DNA from: Monocercomonoides exilis
Lineage: Eukaryota > Preaxostyla > Oxymonadida > Polymastigidae
Direction of reading: 5' to 3'
Length of the DNA stretch: 64,000 nucleotides
Assembly: GCA_001643675.2 (NCBI GenBank)
Contig: LSRY02000012.1
Coordinates: 1,783,501 to 1,847,500, forward strand
The position numbers and the translations under genes are program-made. Shown one piece after another: positions 21,608 to 33,117 of the stretch. A model generated the notes under the pieces. The model made no database searches. It worked only from the letters and a program-made list of their open reading frames with translations, and was not told the DNA's origin. How positions within the stretch are numbered: the stretch's first letter is position 1; each line of letters opens with the position of its first letter.

Positions 21608-24600
21608 ATGAATCGGCCCTTGCCAGAAGAAAAGAGAAAAAAATATTTACGTGAGCGTGCGAAAAGGCAAATGACCATTGGCTGTTTTAAGAAGCCTTGT
21701 ACAAATCCACTTTGTGCAAGTCACCCTTTGTTTTCGAATTTAAGTGAAAATGAAAAGTTATTTTTGGAGGCAAGAGTGGTTTGTTGAAATTTCATTTCTA
21801 TATGTTATTTTTTTGTTGTATGTCTCTTGTCCTGATGAAATCTTTCATTTTTACATTTTATCAGTCATCAACAACGTTTAATATGTGCCCAATTATTAAT
21901 TGGATACCGTTGGTTGCAACGTATGAGGATATGAAGGTTTGGTACAGATAAATACAATTTATTTACAGAAGCTGAATTTTAGGCAATTATACATTATTCA
22001 CTTGCAGAATCAAATCCATTACCAATTGAACGATTTATTGATCATGTTTTCGGAAACCCTGAAGTTCTTGCTCATTCTTTTTTTGAAAATACCGATAAAG
22101 ATAAAGCAAACAATTATTTTCATAAATTATCCGAAGCACACGATCTCTCTCCAGATATTCTTTCCAGTTTTGCATATTTTCCTATATTGTTCTGAATTTT
22201 AAACAAATACTTTTTGGTTTCATTTTTGTTTTTGCAATATTTTAGTATGCCCAGCTCCTGCGCTAATCATCAAGATATATGATAAGATCTCGAAAATATC
22301 TACATCATATTTTCCAAAATTACTCAGATATTTAAATCAAACAATAGAATTTTCAATAACAAGATACAAACGAGCAAATTATAGTTCTTTATCATCACCA
22401 TTTTCTCATATACCAATTGAGATACAGTCAAAATCTTCAACATCTTTCCCACAAAAGTCGAATGGAAAAGAACAATCAATAATTCAAAAGGAGTGTAAAG
22501 ATGCGCTTGGGAAGCTTTTACCAGTATCCCTTTCATCAGACAAATCGACACATTTAAGCAACACAGATAAACAGAAAGAGTTCACAGAAACTTCTGCTGT
22601 TAATGGGGATTTGTCCGTGACGAATGAGAATAGCACTTCTTCAAGTGTATTAAAGAAAAATCTTTTTTCAGAAGTTGAAGCTGCAACTGTTCCGATGAAA
22701 ATGCCTTTTCTGCAACTTGAGAATGCGAATGGGCATATCCTGGAGCTTATTGCAAGCGATCTTGTTTATTTGCGGCTGCTTCCGTTTTACCTTCTTGCGC
22801 CAATATTCAAAGAAGAGGACACTCTTTTTGTTGGCACATGCTGCTGTTTGGTGGAAGAGCTGGTTGAGTCCAACATTGTTTATCTGTCTGCATCTTCTTA
22901 TGGCAATTCGGTGCCTATTCAGAAAGTATACAATGAGATTGCTGAGAAGGAAGAGAAGGAAGCTGATGATAATTTATATGACAGCATAGACTCTTCTTTG
23001 CCCATCTCAAAGATGCCTGGTCACAACAAAGATGCATCTTCAAACAAAAATAAAAACGGATTATTATCCATCCAGCAAAATGTTAAAGACAAAAGTGGCA
23101 AAATGAAATCAGATGAAGCAAAAAAAACGAATGCAACCAAATCTGGCGAATCTTTCATCAATTCTGCCAGCAAGAATCTTGAACTGACATCCCGTCTTAT
23201 TTCAATGCTGTGTGAACATCGCTCCATTCCACCTATTTCTCTGAGACAAGTTCTGATTGGATGGCTTGCCAGGTGGCCGGGTGATGCAATCAGGCAGATC
23301 ATTCAGCCAATCCATGCGCTGATAACATTGCAGATTGTGTCGCCAGCTACTTCTCTGGCTATGCTGAAGCATGCTTCGATAACACTTGGGGTGATTTTCA
23401 GAGCAGTAACATTTGTGAATGATCTGCTGTTCTCCCCTTTCTTGATTTCAACCAGCACAACAAGAGAAGATGTTGGACGGAAACAAGCAAAATCAATTCA
23501 AGCTTCTTCTTCTTCTTCTTCTTCTTCTTCCTCCTCCTCATCATCATCATCTTTATCTTCTGATCAGCCGTTTTCACCACTTGTAGGTGAAGATGCGTTT
23601 TATATTGACATTCTGCGAGATATCGATTTTGATTTAGAAGTCAAACAGAGAGAAAATGGAAAATTTTCATTTTGTGCGTTTCCTTTCCTGTTGAATGTAG
23701 AGGCGAAGTCAGAAGTAATGAAGATAGCAACAGAGCGGGTGAAGCAGCAGGTGTTTGGCAGAACAATCCTGTCGTCTATTTTGCTGGGGCAGGAGTCGCC
23801 TTATTTGATCATCACACTCAAAAGAGACAATTTGATACACGATGCTGTTGTAGCGGTGTGTTCAAGTGAAGAGTTACTGAGATATTCTTTGAAATTTGGA
23901 TTATTTAAAAAAAAATTCAAAAAAAAAAAAATAACATTGATAAAATTCATTTTTTAATGATTCTATGTGAGGTTGAAATATATTTAAAAATATTATTTTT
24001 TTTCGAAAGTTTATTAATTTGTTTTTTTTTTTTTCGATTTTTATTATTTTTTTCTCAGTTGGATTGTTGTTCTGAAGAAGACTTGCGAAAGCCGTTGAAG
24101 GTGAAGTTTTCAGGGGAAGAAGGAATTGACGAAGGAGGAGTGCGGAAAGAGTTCTTCATGCTTCTCATTCGAGACATCTTCAATCCACAATATGGAATGT
24201 TTGTAACGGAAATGGACGATGGAACAGAATCATCCAGCTCATCTTCATCATCCTCAAACACATCATCATCTGATTCTTCACCTGGAAATGCTTCTTCTTC
24301 TTCTTCTTCTGTTGCTCGTTTTCACTGGTTTTCTCCTTTCCTTCCCGAAGAGGCAGCAGAATACCGTCTCATTGGTGTTATTCTCGGCCTGGCGATATAC
24401 AACCACATTCTGCTGGACTTGCACTTTCCACTTGCAATGTACAAGCTGCTGCTGGGGATGAGGCCAAACCTGACTGACCTGGCAGAAATACAGCCGACCA
24501 TTGCACAGTCGCTGAAGTTTGTGCTGGAGACAGAAGATGCTTCTGTTCTGGGGCTGACCTTCACCACAACAAGGAAGGTGTTCTCAGAAGTGGTCAACGT

Positions 24601-25144
24601 TGAGCTCAAGCCAGGAGGCGAAAACATCGATGTGGACAACACGAACAGAGAGGAGTTTGTGGAGCTGTATTTGGACTGGTTCTTCCACGTGGCTGTGCAG
24701 AACGCAGCTTCGGCGATGAAGATCGGGTTTGACAAGACGATGGGGGAGTTTCTGTGGATGCTGCGGCCGGAGGAGCTGAAGGAGCTGATTGTGGGGACAG
24801 ACGAACTGGACTTCACATTGCTGAGGGAGAGTGCCAAGTACGACGGAGGATTCACAGCAGACACGCCAGTGGTGAAGTGGATGTGGGACATTGTCATCAA
24901 CGACTTTGACGAGAAGCAGAGGAAGAAGTTTCTGTACTTTGTGACTTCGTCTGACAGAGCACCGATTGAAGGGCTGAAGGCTGTCGTTGTGACTGTTGTG
25001 CGGAATGGGCCAGACTCTGACCAGCTGCCGTCGTCGCACACGTGCTTCAACATTCTGATGCTCCCTGAATATGACAGCAAGGACAAGCTGAGAGAGAAGT
25101 TGAGTGTGGCCATCAGCTATTCAGAGGGATTTGGATTGAGATAA
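21608..25144 (+). CDS. UBE3A: UBE3A/E6AP-type HECT E3 ubiquitin ligase
   Basis: Five-exon model in frame: 21608..21778, 21865..21936, 21983..22166, 22246..23855, 24059..25144; about 1040 residues (human about 875). Exon 1 encodes the AZUL zinc finger unique to UBE3A: IGCFKKPCTNPLCASHP with Cys26, Cys31 and Cys36; the fourth ligand is probably Cys65. The segment before HECT (KFSFCAFPFLLNVEAKS) also follows the E6AP family. The HECT domain fills the last exon and part of the fourth: GIDEGGVRKEFFMLL, LIGVILGLAIYN, RPEELKELIVG, SDRAPIEGL and SHTCFNILMLPEY, with the thioester Cys1008 33 residues from the end. Insertions relative to animals are a Ser/Lys-rich stretch after residue 110, a poly-Ser tract (about 23500-23560), and a Ser-rich insert inside HECT (about 24225-24315) between IFNPQYGMF and FHWFSPF. 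Confidence 0.96.
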
Positions 25145-25941
25145 AAGACTTGAAGTTTTGATTGTGGATAATTGAAGGATTGTTTCATCATGTTTGATGG
25201 AATAAAATTGTTGCGAAAGTTGAATTTTTTAAGCAAATAAATTTGCACTTGTTTTGCTCTGCGAAATCAAAAAGGGTATATTTTTTATGTTCATTTTAAT
25301 AGATTTGAACAAAAATTCATTCTTTTGATTCGTTTTTTGAGTTTTTTTGAAATATGATTTGGCGTTTCTTATTGTTTATTTGAGTTAAATTTTCGTTTGT
25401 TTTTTCACAAAAATCTTTACAAAAAATTTGAAGGATTAGATTGTAAAGATTAAAAAATTGTATATTTTTTCTCCATTTTGAATAAAACACTAAAAGCTTT
25501 TTTGGAAAATGTTGATAAGATATTTTTATTTATTCTTTATTGAACATAATATTATAATTGCGATGACATTTTTCACTATCTTTTCCAAGAAAGTGGAAAG
25601 AAAAAATATGATTTGATTTTCATGAAAGGGAACAGATTTGCAATCCCGACTTGATGCACAATTAAAAAAACCATTTCGTCTTCATGAATAAAAAAAAATC
25701 ATAAATTAAACTGTGCTTGAAACAAATCAAGAAAAATACAACACCCTTTATAAATTAAAGTGTATTGATTTGTTGACTTAATAAAGCTGTTTGAATCAGT
25801 TAAATTATTTATTTATTTATTTTTAAAAAACTCTTTGTATTGTTTCAATTTCCTTTTGATTGCCTTTCACAAATTTTACGTCTACAAAATTATAAATTGG
25901 ATTGTTTAAATTATTCATTTTACCAATAAATAGAGTTGTGC
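25145..25941. other. Spacer between UBE3A and Arp1-like genes
   Basis: 797 bp of AT-rich DNA. No gene seen; contains the 3' end of UBE3A and the promoter of the actin-related gene. Confidence 0.5.
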
Positions 25942-27841
25942 ATGTCGTCACAACTATCGCTAAAAGATAATGGACAAGCAATAGTAATTGATTTAGGGGC
26001 CTCTTTAACTAAAAGTGGATTTTCTGGAAAATTTGTTCCCTCAACTGTAACTCCATCATTGTTTGGAAAATTGATTGTAATCAATTTGAGAAGAACTTTG
26101 TTTTTGTTTTTTTGACTTAAAGAATTGGAAGATATAAGCAATCAGACCCCTTTGAAGAAAGCATTGGAACTGACACGTTGATAGCTGGCTCCGAAGCTCT
26201 TGAAAAGCAAGGACTTTTACGTCTTTCATATCCTTCAGAACATGGTAGCATTCCAGATTTTGAAAACTATGAATATCTATTAAGTACAATATTTTCCAAT
26301 GAACTGAGCGTTGATCCAGATGGGGTTTGCACATCTCTTATTTTTGAAATAAAAATTTCTCCAATTTTTTAAAGAGAAACGTGATGTTAGTTGAGCCAAC
26401 AATTTTTACAAAGCAAACGAAAATGAAATTGGTGCAATTCTTTTTTGAAAAATTGAATGTTAAAAATCTTTATTTTATAAACACAGCACTAGCTTCATTG
26501 TGTGACAAAGCTTTTTGTTTTTGTCCAACATGTTTATGAAATTCCATTTTCATTAAATAATACCCCAAATGACTTTGTGCATTTTATTGAATTCAACGAG
26601 ATATGCGTCTGGTACAGCTACAGGAATTGTTGTCGAAAGTGGTGAAGGATCTACCTCAGTTACACCAATTGTTGACAGTAGAGTCTTTCTCTCTGCTCAG
26701 CGCATCACAGAACTGGGAGGGATGTATGTGCAGCAAACGATTTTTGTGATTTTTGTCAATATTTTGAACTATGTCTATTTTGCGATTTAATAATTGTTTT
26801 TTATAAATGTGAATATTTTCTATCTGGCAAACAGAGATATAACGAACAGATTGAAACATCTTCTTCGATTAAAAGGACACGCTTTTCCTTCTTCTTCAGA
26901 TTGGCAAACTGTCAAATTGATTAAAGAAAAAGTTTGTTTTTATTTGAATTGCTGGCGAATACAATTAATTGTTTTGAAATTCCGTTTTTTGATAATTCTG
27001 ACAATATATATTTTTATTATTAATTACAGACTTGTTTCATTTCAGAACATTTAAATGAAGATCGAAAGAAAATTGGATCAAATGACTTTGAAACATTTTA
27101 TACGCTACCAGACCATAAAACAATATCAGTTTGCATTGAGCTAATTATTATATGTTGATGTTGAATTTGTTTGTATTTGCCTTTTCACATAAATAATTGC
27201 TGCATATAATAATTCGATTGAATGTTGATAAATCTTTTCTTTTTTTCGTGTGATTTTGTTCACAAAAGATCAACGAAGAACGATTTCTTTCACCAGAAAT
27301 TCTTTTTCATCCACTTCTCGTTGATTGTGAAGAGCCTGCTGTTGATAAGGTAATTCGTGCAAATTTTTACATATTCATTACAATTTATTCTTTTCTTTTC
27401 TTTGCTTCATTTTCTTCAATTTGTGGCAAAATTGAATCAACGATTTATTATTATCTTTTTTCTTTTTTAGCTATTTGTTGATTCGATTTCTGCAATGTCG
27501 TCGTCTCTTCGTGCAACTCTTGCTTCATCAATTTATCTTTCTGGAGGCTCAACACTTTTCAAAGGTTTCACTATTGCCTATTCTTTTGCCCAATCAAAAA
27601 TATTATCCCACTTTGTATAATATTTATTCTCATTTTCATAGGATTTCCTGAGCGGCTCATTTCTTCTATTCGAATACGCCTTCAACCAGAATTTCCGCTT
27701 AAAATAAAAGCGCCAAAAGATCGAATATTATCTCCTTGGATTGGTGCTGCTGTTCTTGCCAGTCAAGACATTGTTCAGCAGTTCTGGATTTCTCAAAAGA
27801 AATATGAAACAGAAGGAATGAGATTGTTTTTTGATATGTAG
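25942..27841 (+). CDS. Arp1/centractin-like actin-related protein
   Basis: Nine-exon model, every junction in frame: 25942..26060, 26123..26324, 26375..26499, 26601..26723, 26835..26931, 27030..27128, 27269..27349, 27471..27564, 27642..27841; 379 residues, the length of Arp1 (376). Actin-fold nucleotide motifs are IVIDLGASLTKSGFSG (phosphate 1), ATGIVVESGEGSTSVTPI (phosphate 2) and IYLSGGSTLFKGFPERL (adenosine). The stretch GLLRLSYPSEHGSIPDFEN and the C-terminus PWIGAAVLASQDIVQQFWIS are centractin-like. Arp1 forms the short filament of dynactin, which links dynein to cargo. Divergence is high: phosphate-1 has LGASLTK where actin has NGSG, and the D-loop region is reduced. Another diverged Arp class is possible. 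Confidence 0.85.
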
Positions 27842-28627
27842 AAAAAGAGATGTGTTTGAAATAGTGAATTTGTTGGCTAAATATACTTTTTTTTGACATA
27901 TTTAACTCAAAATTTTCAATTTAATTTTAATAATTTGATGTTATTCATATTCTTATATTGGACATTGCAGATGAAGCAATAAAAATTTGTTGAACTTTCT
28001 TCAATTTTCAAAATCTTGATTGAAAAAAAAGTCGACATTGTTTTCGTTGTGATTATTCAAATTAATTGTGATATTTTTGGTTAAAACTCAATGCTTTATT
28101 CAGTTTTTATTTAAAATGGCATTTTTTATCTGCAGAATTAGCATAACCCTCTTTTTTCTTACATAAAGGTAAACAAAAGCCAAACATCATCGAAATAAAA
28201 TAAGAAACGATACAGCATGCTTCTTTTGTTTGTTTCTTCCAAGCAATAAAGTACTTTTAAAAGAATAATACCAAAAGGATAATTATAATGTTTAAACAAT
28301 ACTCGAAATAAATGAAAGGCGCTTTTCATCGAACAAAAAGCAAAAACAATTGATCAAATTTGTTAAGTTCAAAAATTTAAACATATGTTCGAATCGGTTG
28401 AACGTGCCAAATGAAATTTCCACAAAATATCAAGACCGGAAATAATCACATATGAAAACACATTCAAAATCAAATTATGTTTTCAAATAACGAAAACTCT
28501 CATCAAAAGTTATTATCAAGTTCCACAAAATTTCATCGTTATTAAGAATGTATTGCATATCTTCCATTCTGTAAGAGCAATTTTGATAAAGTCAATTATA
28601 AATTAGAAATGAACTTGAAAGAATGTT
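27842..28627. other. Convergent spacer (Arp1-like / DHHC)
   Basis: 786 bp of AT-rich DNA between convergent genes; no supported gene. Confidence 0.5.
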
Positions 28628-30402
28628 TCAGCTCTTTTTATCAAAAGATGGTTCATCAGATTCGAAATATGATTGGCGTATGTCTGTTTGATTCTGAGAG
28701 AAATCGATATTCTCTTGTGGCAAAATGGATGAAGATGAATCTGAGCTTGTACCAAAGCCCATGTGAAGCATCGAATGCGGTTGATTCAACACAGGAGAAG
28801 ATAAAGACTCAGACGCATCTGAAACATCAATTTGATTTTGAATTCTGCATAAACTTTCGTTTGATGTACTTATTTCACTTTCCATTGGCTGATCAGGGTT
28901 ATTCAGCTTGTAGAGAGACTCACATCTTATTGGCCAGCAACGCTTATATTTTTTGTAACCAGAATTTGTCACAAAAGTTGGTAAAAGACGACAAGCACGG
29001 CTGAGAAATACGCGTAACCCTTTTTTATTGTCATCTTCAAAAAATGTTCATTCAAATTATTCAAAAAACGAATAGAAAAATAATCAAAAAAAAATATTAA
29101 AAAAAATTAATTCCGTATAAGCAATGTCATAAAAAAGTCTCTTCTCATTTAGAAAATCTCCAATGATTTTTCTATTTCGATGCTTTGAAAATTCAATTTA
29201 TACTTGTTGTTACTTACTCACAATTGTTCATACTTTGAATTCCATAAATTCTGCCAACAGTTGATTGATCTGTCCACAGCAAATATGCATGAAAAAAACT
29301 GAAGGGAAGAAGAATTATGGAGACAATAGTGCAATACAAAACAACGCCAATAAGAAACATGTCTTGTTTCTAACAAAAAATAGTTAATAAGAAATATTTT
29401 TCAATCAGCAAAGTCAAAACTTTTGACTTTAATTATCAAGAAAATCAACAAATCAAACTGTAGCATTCTCCCATCCGACTTTTGTTATATCTATGATAAA
29501 TATTACAAATGCAGTTATTCCATACATTATTAGCGAAAATGCACAGCTCATCAAAAACCACATGAAAAGACCCTGGTTTCTTTCTCCAATACAATTATTA
29601 ACGACTGGGCAATGGTGATCGAACCCCATGACGCAATTTCCACATTCATAGCAATGTTTGCATCCTTTTGGTCGCATTATTCCACAAATCTTACAAACTT
29701 TATTCCCAACAACATCAATTTTTGTTTGAATATGTGCATCATCCGATGCAGTTCTATTCAAAGGGGAATTTTCAACCTGATCAATCATTTCGTTTTGATT
29801 GTTTTGCTCCTGAATCGAAGTGATTTCATTAAAAAGAGCAATAGGCTGTTCTTTCGGGAGAAGATAATGTCCTGGTGGTAATTGATGAGCCTTCGGAAGA
29901 ATGCCGGGATCAGTTGTTTCAAGAATAATTAAAATAACAAGGGTTAGTCCCATTCCAAGTATTCCTTCAACAATAGAAACTGTGAAATGCATTCGAGGAA
30001 TAAGAGCTGCAAGGGATCTAAGAAAGGTTGAAATAAATTATTAAAAAAATTAAATAATGAAGTGAACTTATTCTGCAAACAATCCTCCAATCGCCAAAAC
30101 CACAAGAATTATAAACGAGCCAGAGCAAATAGAAGGTCCATAAAAGCAATGTCCCTTATAGATAAGGAAGCAAATTATTTATTTCTAATTAAATTCAACA
30201 AAAATCTATACACCACACCCAGCAACACGTCCAGTTTTTGGAAATAATCGGTGGTTTTCGCGTTCTTTCGATTTCTTCCATTTATAATTTTTATTACATA
30301 TTTTTGATCATTTTTTGAAAGATAGAAATACAACGAGGATTTTTCACAAATAGATTGAGTGATACTGCAAAACACAACAAATGTTAAGATGCAATGAAAC
30401 AT
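28628..30402 (-). CDS. DHHC palmitoyltransferase (ZDHHC9/14-like)
   Basis: Exons from the 3' end: 28628..29034, 29222..29369, 29459..30017, 30081..30154, and an exon ending near 30214 that begins at an acceptor at 30364 or at an ATG at 30402. The true first exon is uncertain. The cysteine-rich domain reads VCKICGIMRPKGCKHCYECG then NCVMGFDHHCPVVNNCIGER, with the DHHC Cys that carries the palmitoyl intermediate; the common Trp after DHHCP is Val here. Four membrane segments are visible: two before (GSFIILVVLAIGG and VEGILGMGLTLVILIILE, then TTDPGILP, the family DPG motif), and two after (FLMSCAFSLIMYGITAFVI and MFLIGVVLYCTIVSIILLPF). GRNRK before the first segment matches the ZDHHC9/14/18 type. 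The tail is Ser/Gln/Asp-rich and cytosolic. It probably acts at the Golgi or plasma membrane. Confidence 0.9.
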
Positions 30403-30914
30403 GATAAATAGGGTTTTGACATTTAGTTAGAATTTTGTCATCTTTTATCACTAGAAATGCGATGAATTGAATCAGATTGAAAACCTCTAAAACTTTGGAA
30501 TGATCCCAAATAAAAGGAAAGTTGAAAGGAATGAATAAATTGAACTGATTGGACAATTTTTGTGCAACTGAATTATGTTTTAGTATTTTAAGATTTAGTT
30601 TCAATTTTCTTGGGAAACAATTTCTATCAAATTCAAAATCATTCTCCTCGAATAAAAAAAAAAATCTCAATTAAAAAGCGAATCATTTTATTAAAAAAAA
30701 AAGTTTAGAAAATTATAAATCAAACTAATAATGGATATTGAAAGCAACACCTTTTGTGAAAGCAAAATTCAAAATGAAAAAGACAAGTTAACCCAAAAGA
30801 AACATTCAAACAAATTGATAAGCAAATAAATAAAATGAAAGGAAAACAAAAATTTCAAAGATATTGGTGAAGTGAAACTGTGCAATGTATTATGAATATG
30901 CCTTAAAATATTTA
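30403..30914. other. Spacer between DHHC and rhomboid genes
   Basis: 512 bp, AT-rich. It may contain a missing first exon of the DHHC gene; no clear candidate seen. Confidence 0.4.
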
Positions 30915-32703
30915 TTAAACCTTTGCAACTGGAACTGCCAAATAAAACACAAGAAATGGAACCAAAAACACAATGCCAAAAAATACGGCTCCGATTATCC
31001 GAGGGACGAGTTGATGCTTTTTGGGCAAGAATATCAGCCCCATTGCGATGCCGCAGAGGAGTCCTCCCAAATGCGCACCTTGATCAATCCCACCAATGGT
31101 AAATCCCATTATCAGCATTATGACAAAGAACATAATCATTGACATGACATATGAAACTCTATGAAATATTGAATAAGTTCAAAAAACACATTCATAGCAA
31201 CAATGGAAGAAATAATAAAGCAAATCACACTTTTGCATTGTTTGCAAAGTCTTCCAAATTAATATAATGTTTATGATGAAGAATCCGTATATTCCAAGCA
31301 ATGCACCAGAAGCACCAACAGATATTGTGTTTGGATATAAACAGCAGCTCATAATAGAGCCAGCAATAGCTGACACAACATATACACACCCCGTCTGAAA
31401 ACAACATTAACAGCCAAAAGAAGCGAAGCGTAAATGAAAAAAAAATTCATTCTTTTATGAATACACACCAAAATAGTACCCCAAGTGTTTTCTTTGTAGA
31501 ACATAATGCTAAATTGGAAGTACATGTTGAAGATGTAATGAAGCAAGCCTCCATGTAGAAACATTGGCAATATTAGACGATGAAACTAACCAAGACAAGA
31601 AAAATAAGACAAAAAAATACATAATGATTAAACAACAAAAAAGCAACATTTAATTTTTTATTTAAATTGACAACAGAAAAAACAATATTTATAACATTTC
31701 TCAACTTGAACAAATCATCGTGCAAAGGAAAGGTTAAATAAAAATGATAATGATATTTATTTGCATGTTAAAAAAAAGTATTATTACTCGCTTCATTTGC
31801 TGCATACATGATATTTATAACGAATATATGGAGCATATTTTGCTCCTAATTGCATTAGTGCGTATGTAGATGGGCTAAGTCCGCTACCCAAAGGACCACC
31901 AAGTGCATAAGAAACGATAAACATAACCAACTTAAAGCAGCAAAACAAATGCAAACAAACACAAAAAAGTTGTGTAAAATTTGTAAATATTGTATTTGTT
32001 AAAAACTCTCAATCTATCAAACTTGAACAATTGATATCCAAAAAGTAAACATCTTCAAAACGTTACACCAATCTTTTTTTCTTGTTTCAGAACAGCATGG
32101 TCCGACAAAGCAACCACATCCGCAACTTACCAAAAGTACCTAAAAAATTATAAAATTATTTATACATAAAAACAATGAAAAATGAAATCAAAGAATACAT
32201 CGCAAGTTCCTGGAATATGATCAGGAGGAAGGTTATCGCTCCATACGGAGTCAGATAGCGATATCATTGGTTGAGTTTGCTTTAAATAATATTTGAAAAA
32301 CACTTTGAAAAACAAAAAAATTAAAAAATATAATACCGCATATGCCATTGTACTTGGGTCATAATCACTTGAAGATGCCGGTATTGTATGAATCCCACCT
32401 CTTTCTGCTCGAGAAGAATCAGATTCATGGGAGGAACCTGAAGAAGTGGACGAATTTTTCCTGTTTATTTAATTGTTCGACGAGAAAAAAATTACAAAAA
32501 GAAATGCAAAACCATGGATTTTCTGCAGTTTTTCCACTGATGGATCGACCAGCTCCCCACTTTGAATTCTGTGACGAGCGGGATGAAGAAGAGCTTCCAG
32601 AAGATGACTGCTGACGGGCTGGAGAGCCCCAGGGAGAAGGGATAGCAGCTCCTCCTATTCCTTTATCTTCATTTCCTGCTCCGATTGTGTGAATATTAGA
32701 CAT
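30915..32703 (-). CDS. Rhomboid intramembrane serine protease
   Basis: Eight-exon model with all phases matching: 32703..32513, 32460..32337, 32279..32199, 32139..32023, 31930..31808, 31585..31469, 31394..31231, 31158..30915; 386 residues. A Ser/Gly-rich cytosolic N-terminus (about 120 residues) precedes a Cys-rich stretch (LVSCGCGCFVGPCC) and the membrane core. Rhomboid hallmarks: first helix WISIVQLVMFIVSYALGG, the L1 loop with RLILPMFLHGGLLHYIFNMY, catalytic serine in GASGALLGIYG, and catalytic histidine in DQGAHLGGLLCGI. Both members of the Ser-His dyad are present, so this is an active protease rather than an iRhom. It cleaves transmembrane helices of substrate proteins in secretory-pathway or surface membranes. 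The extended Cys-rich start recalls rhomboids of plants and protists. Confidence 0.93.
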
Positions 32704-33117
32704 ATTATTTGCCTTTTGGTAGAATTTTTACGAATTGGATGATATTTTGATGTGAGTGATTAAGGGTTATCAAAAAAATCAATGATTAAATCTTTTGAAT
32801 CCTTTTAATGAAATTGCTTCATTAATTATTTTCTTAAAAAAAATCATCTGTGCCTTTATGAAACTGAACTATTTTGAATTCACATGATTTGAACAATAAT
32901 TTTCTGAAAAAATAAAAAACATGAAGAAAATAAATTGAATGTCCTGCCAAACAAATAAAAATTTCAAATGTTTATTTCTTTACAACTTCTTGAAAGATGA
33001 AGTGAGTTAAAGTTAAACAGCATGCCAAAAAGAGGCATGCATGGATAATCGATTAATAGAATACTATTAATAAGAAAAATGAATTATCAACACAACTATT
33101 GAAACAAAATCAATGTT
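32704..33117. other. Spacer between rhomboid and Ser-rich giant genes
   Basis: 414 bp of AT-rich DNA; no gene seen. Confidence 0.5.

Noticed and set aside
28384-28405. tRNA-like GTTCGAAT box
   Set aside because: No matching A box or cloverleaf stems around it.
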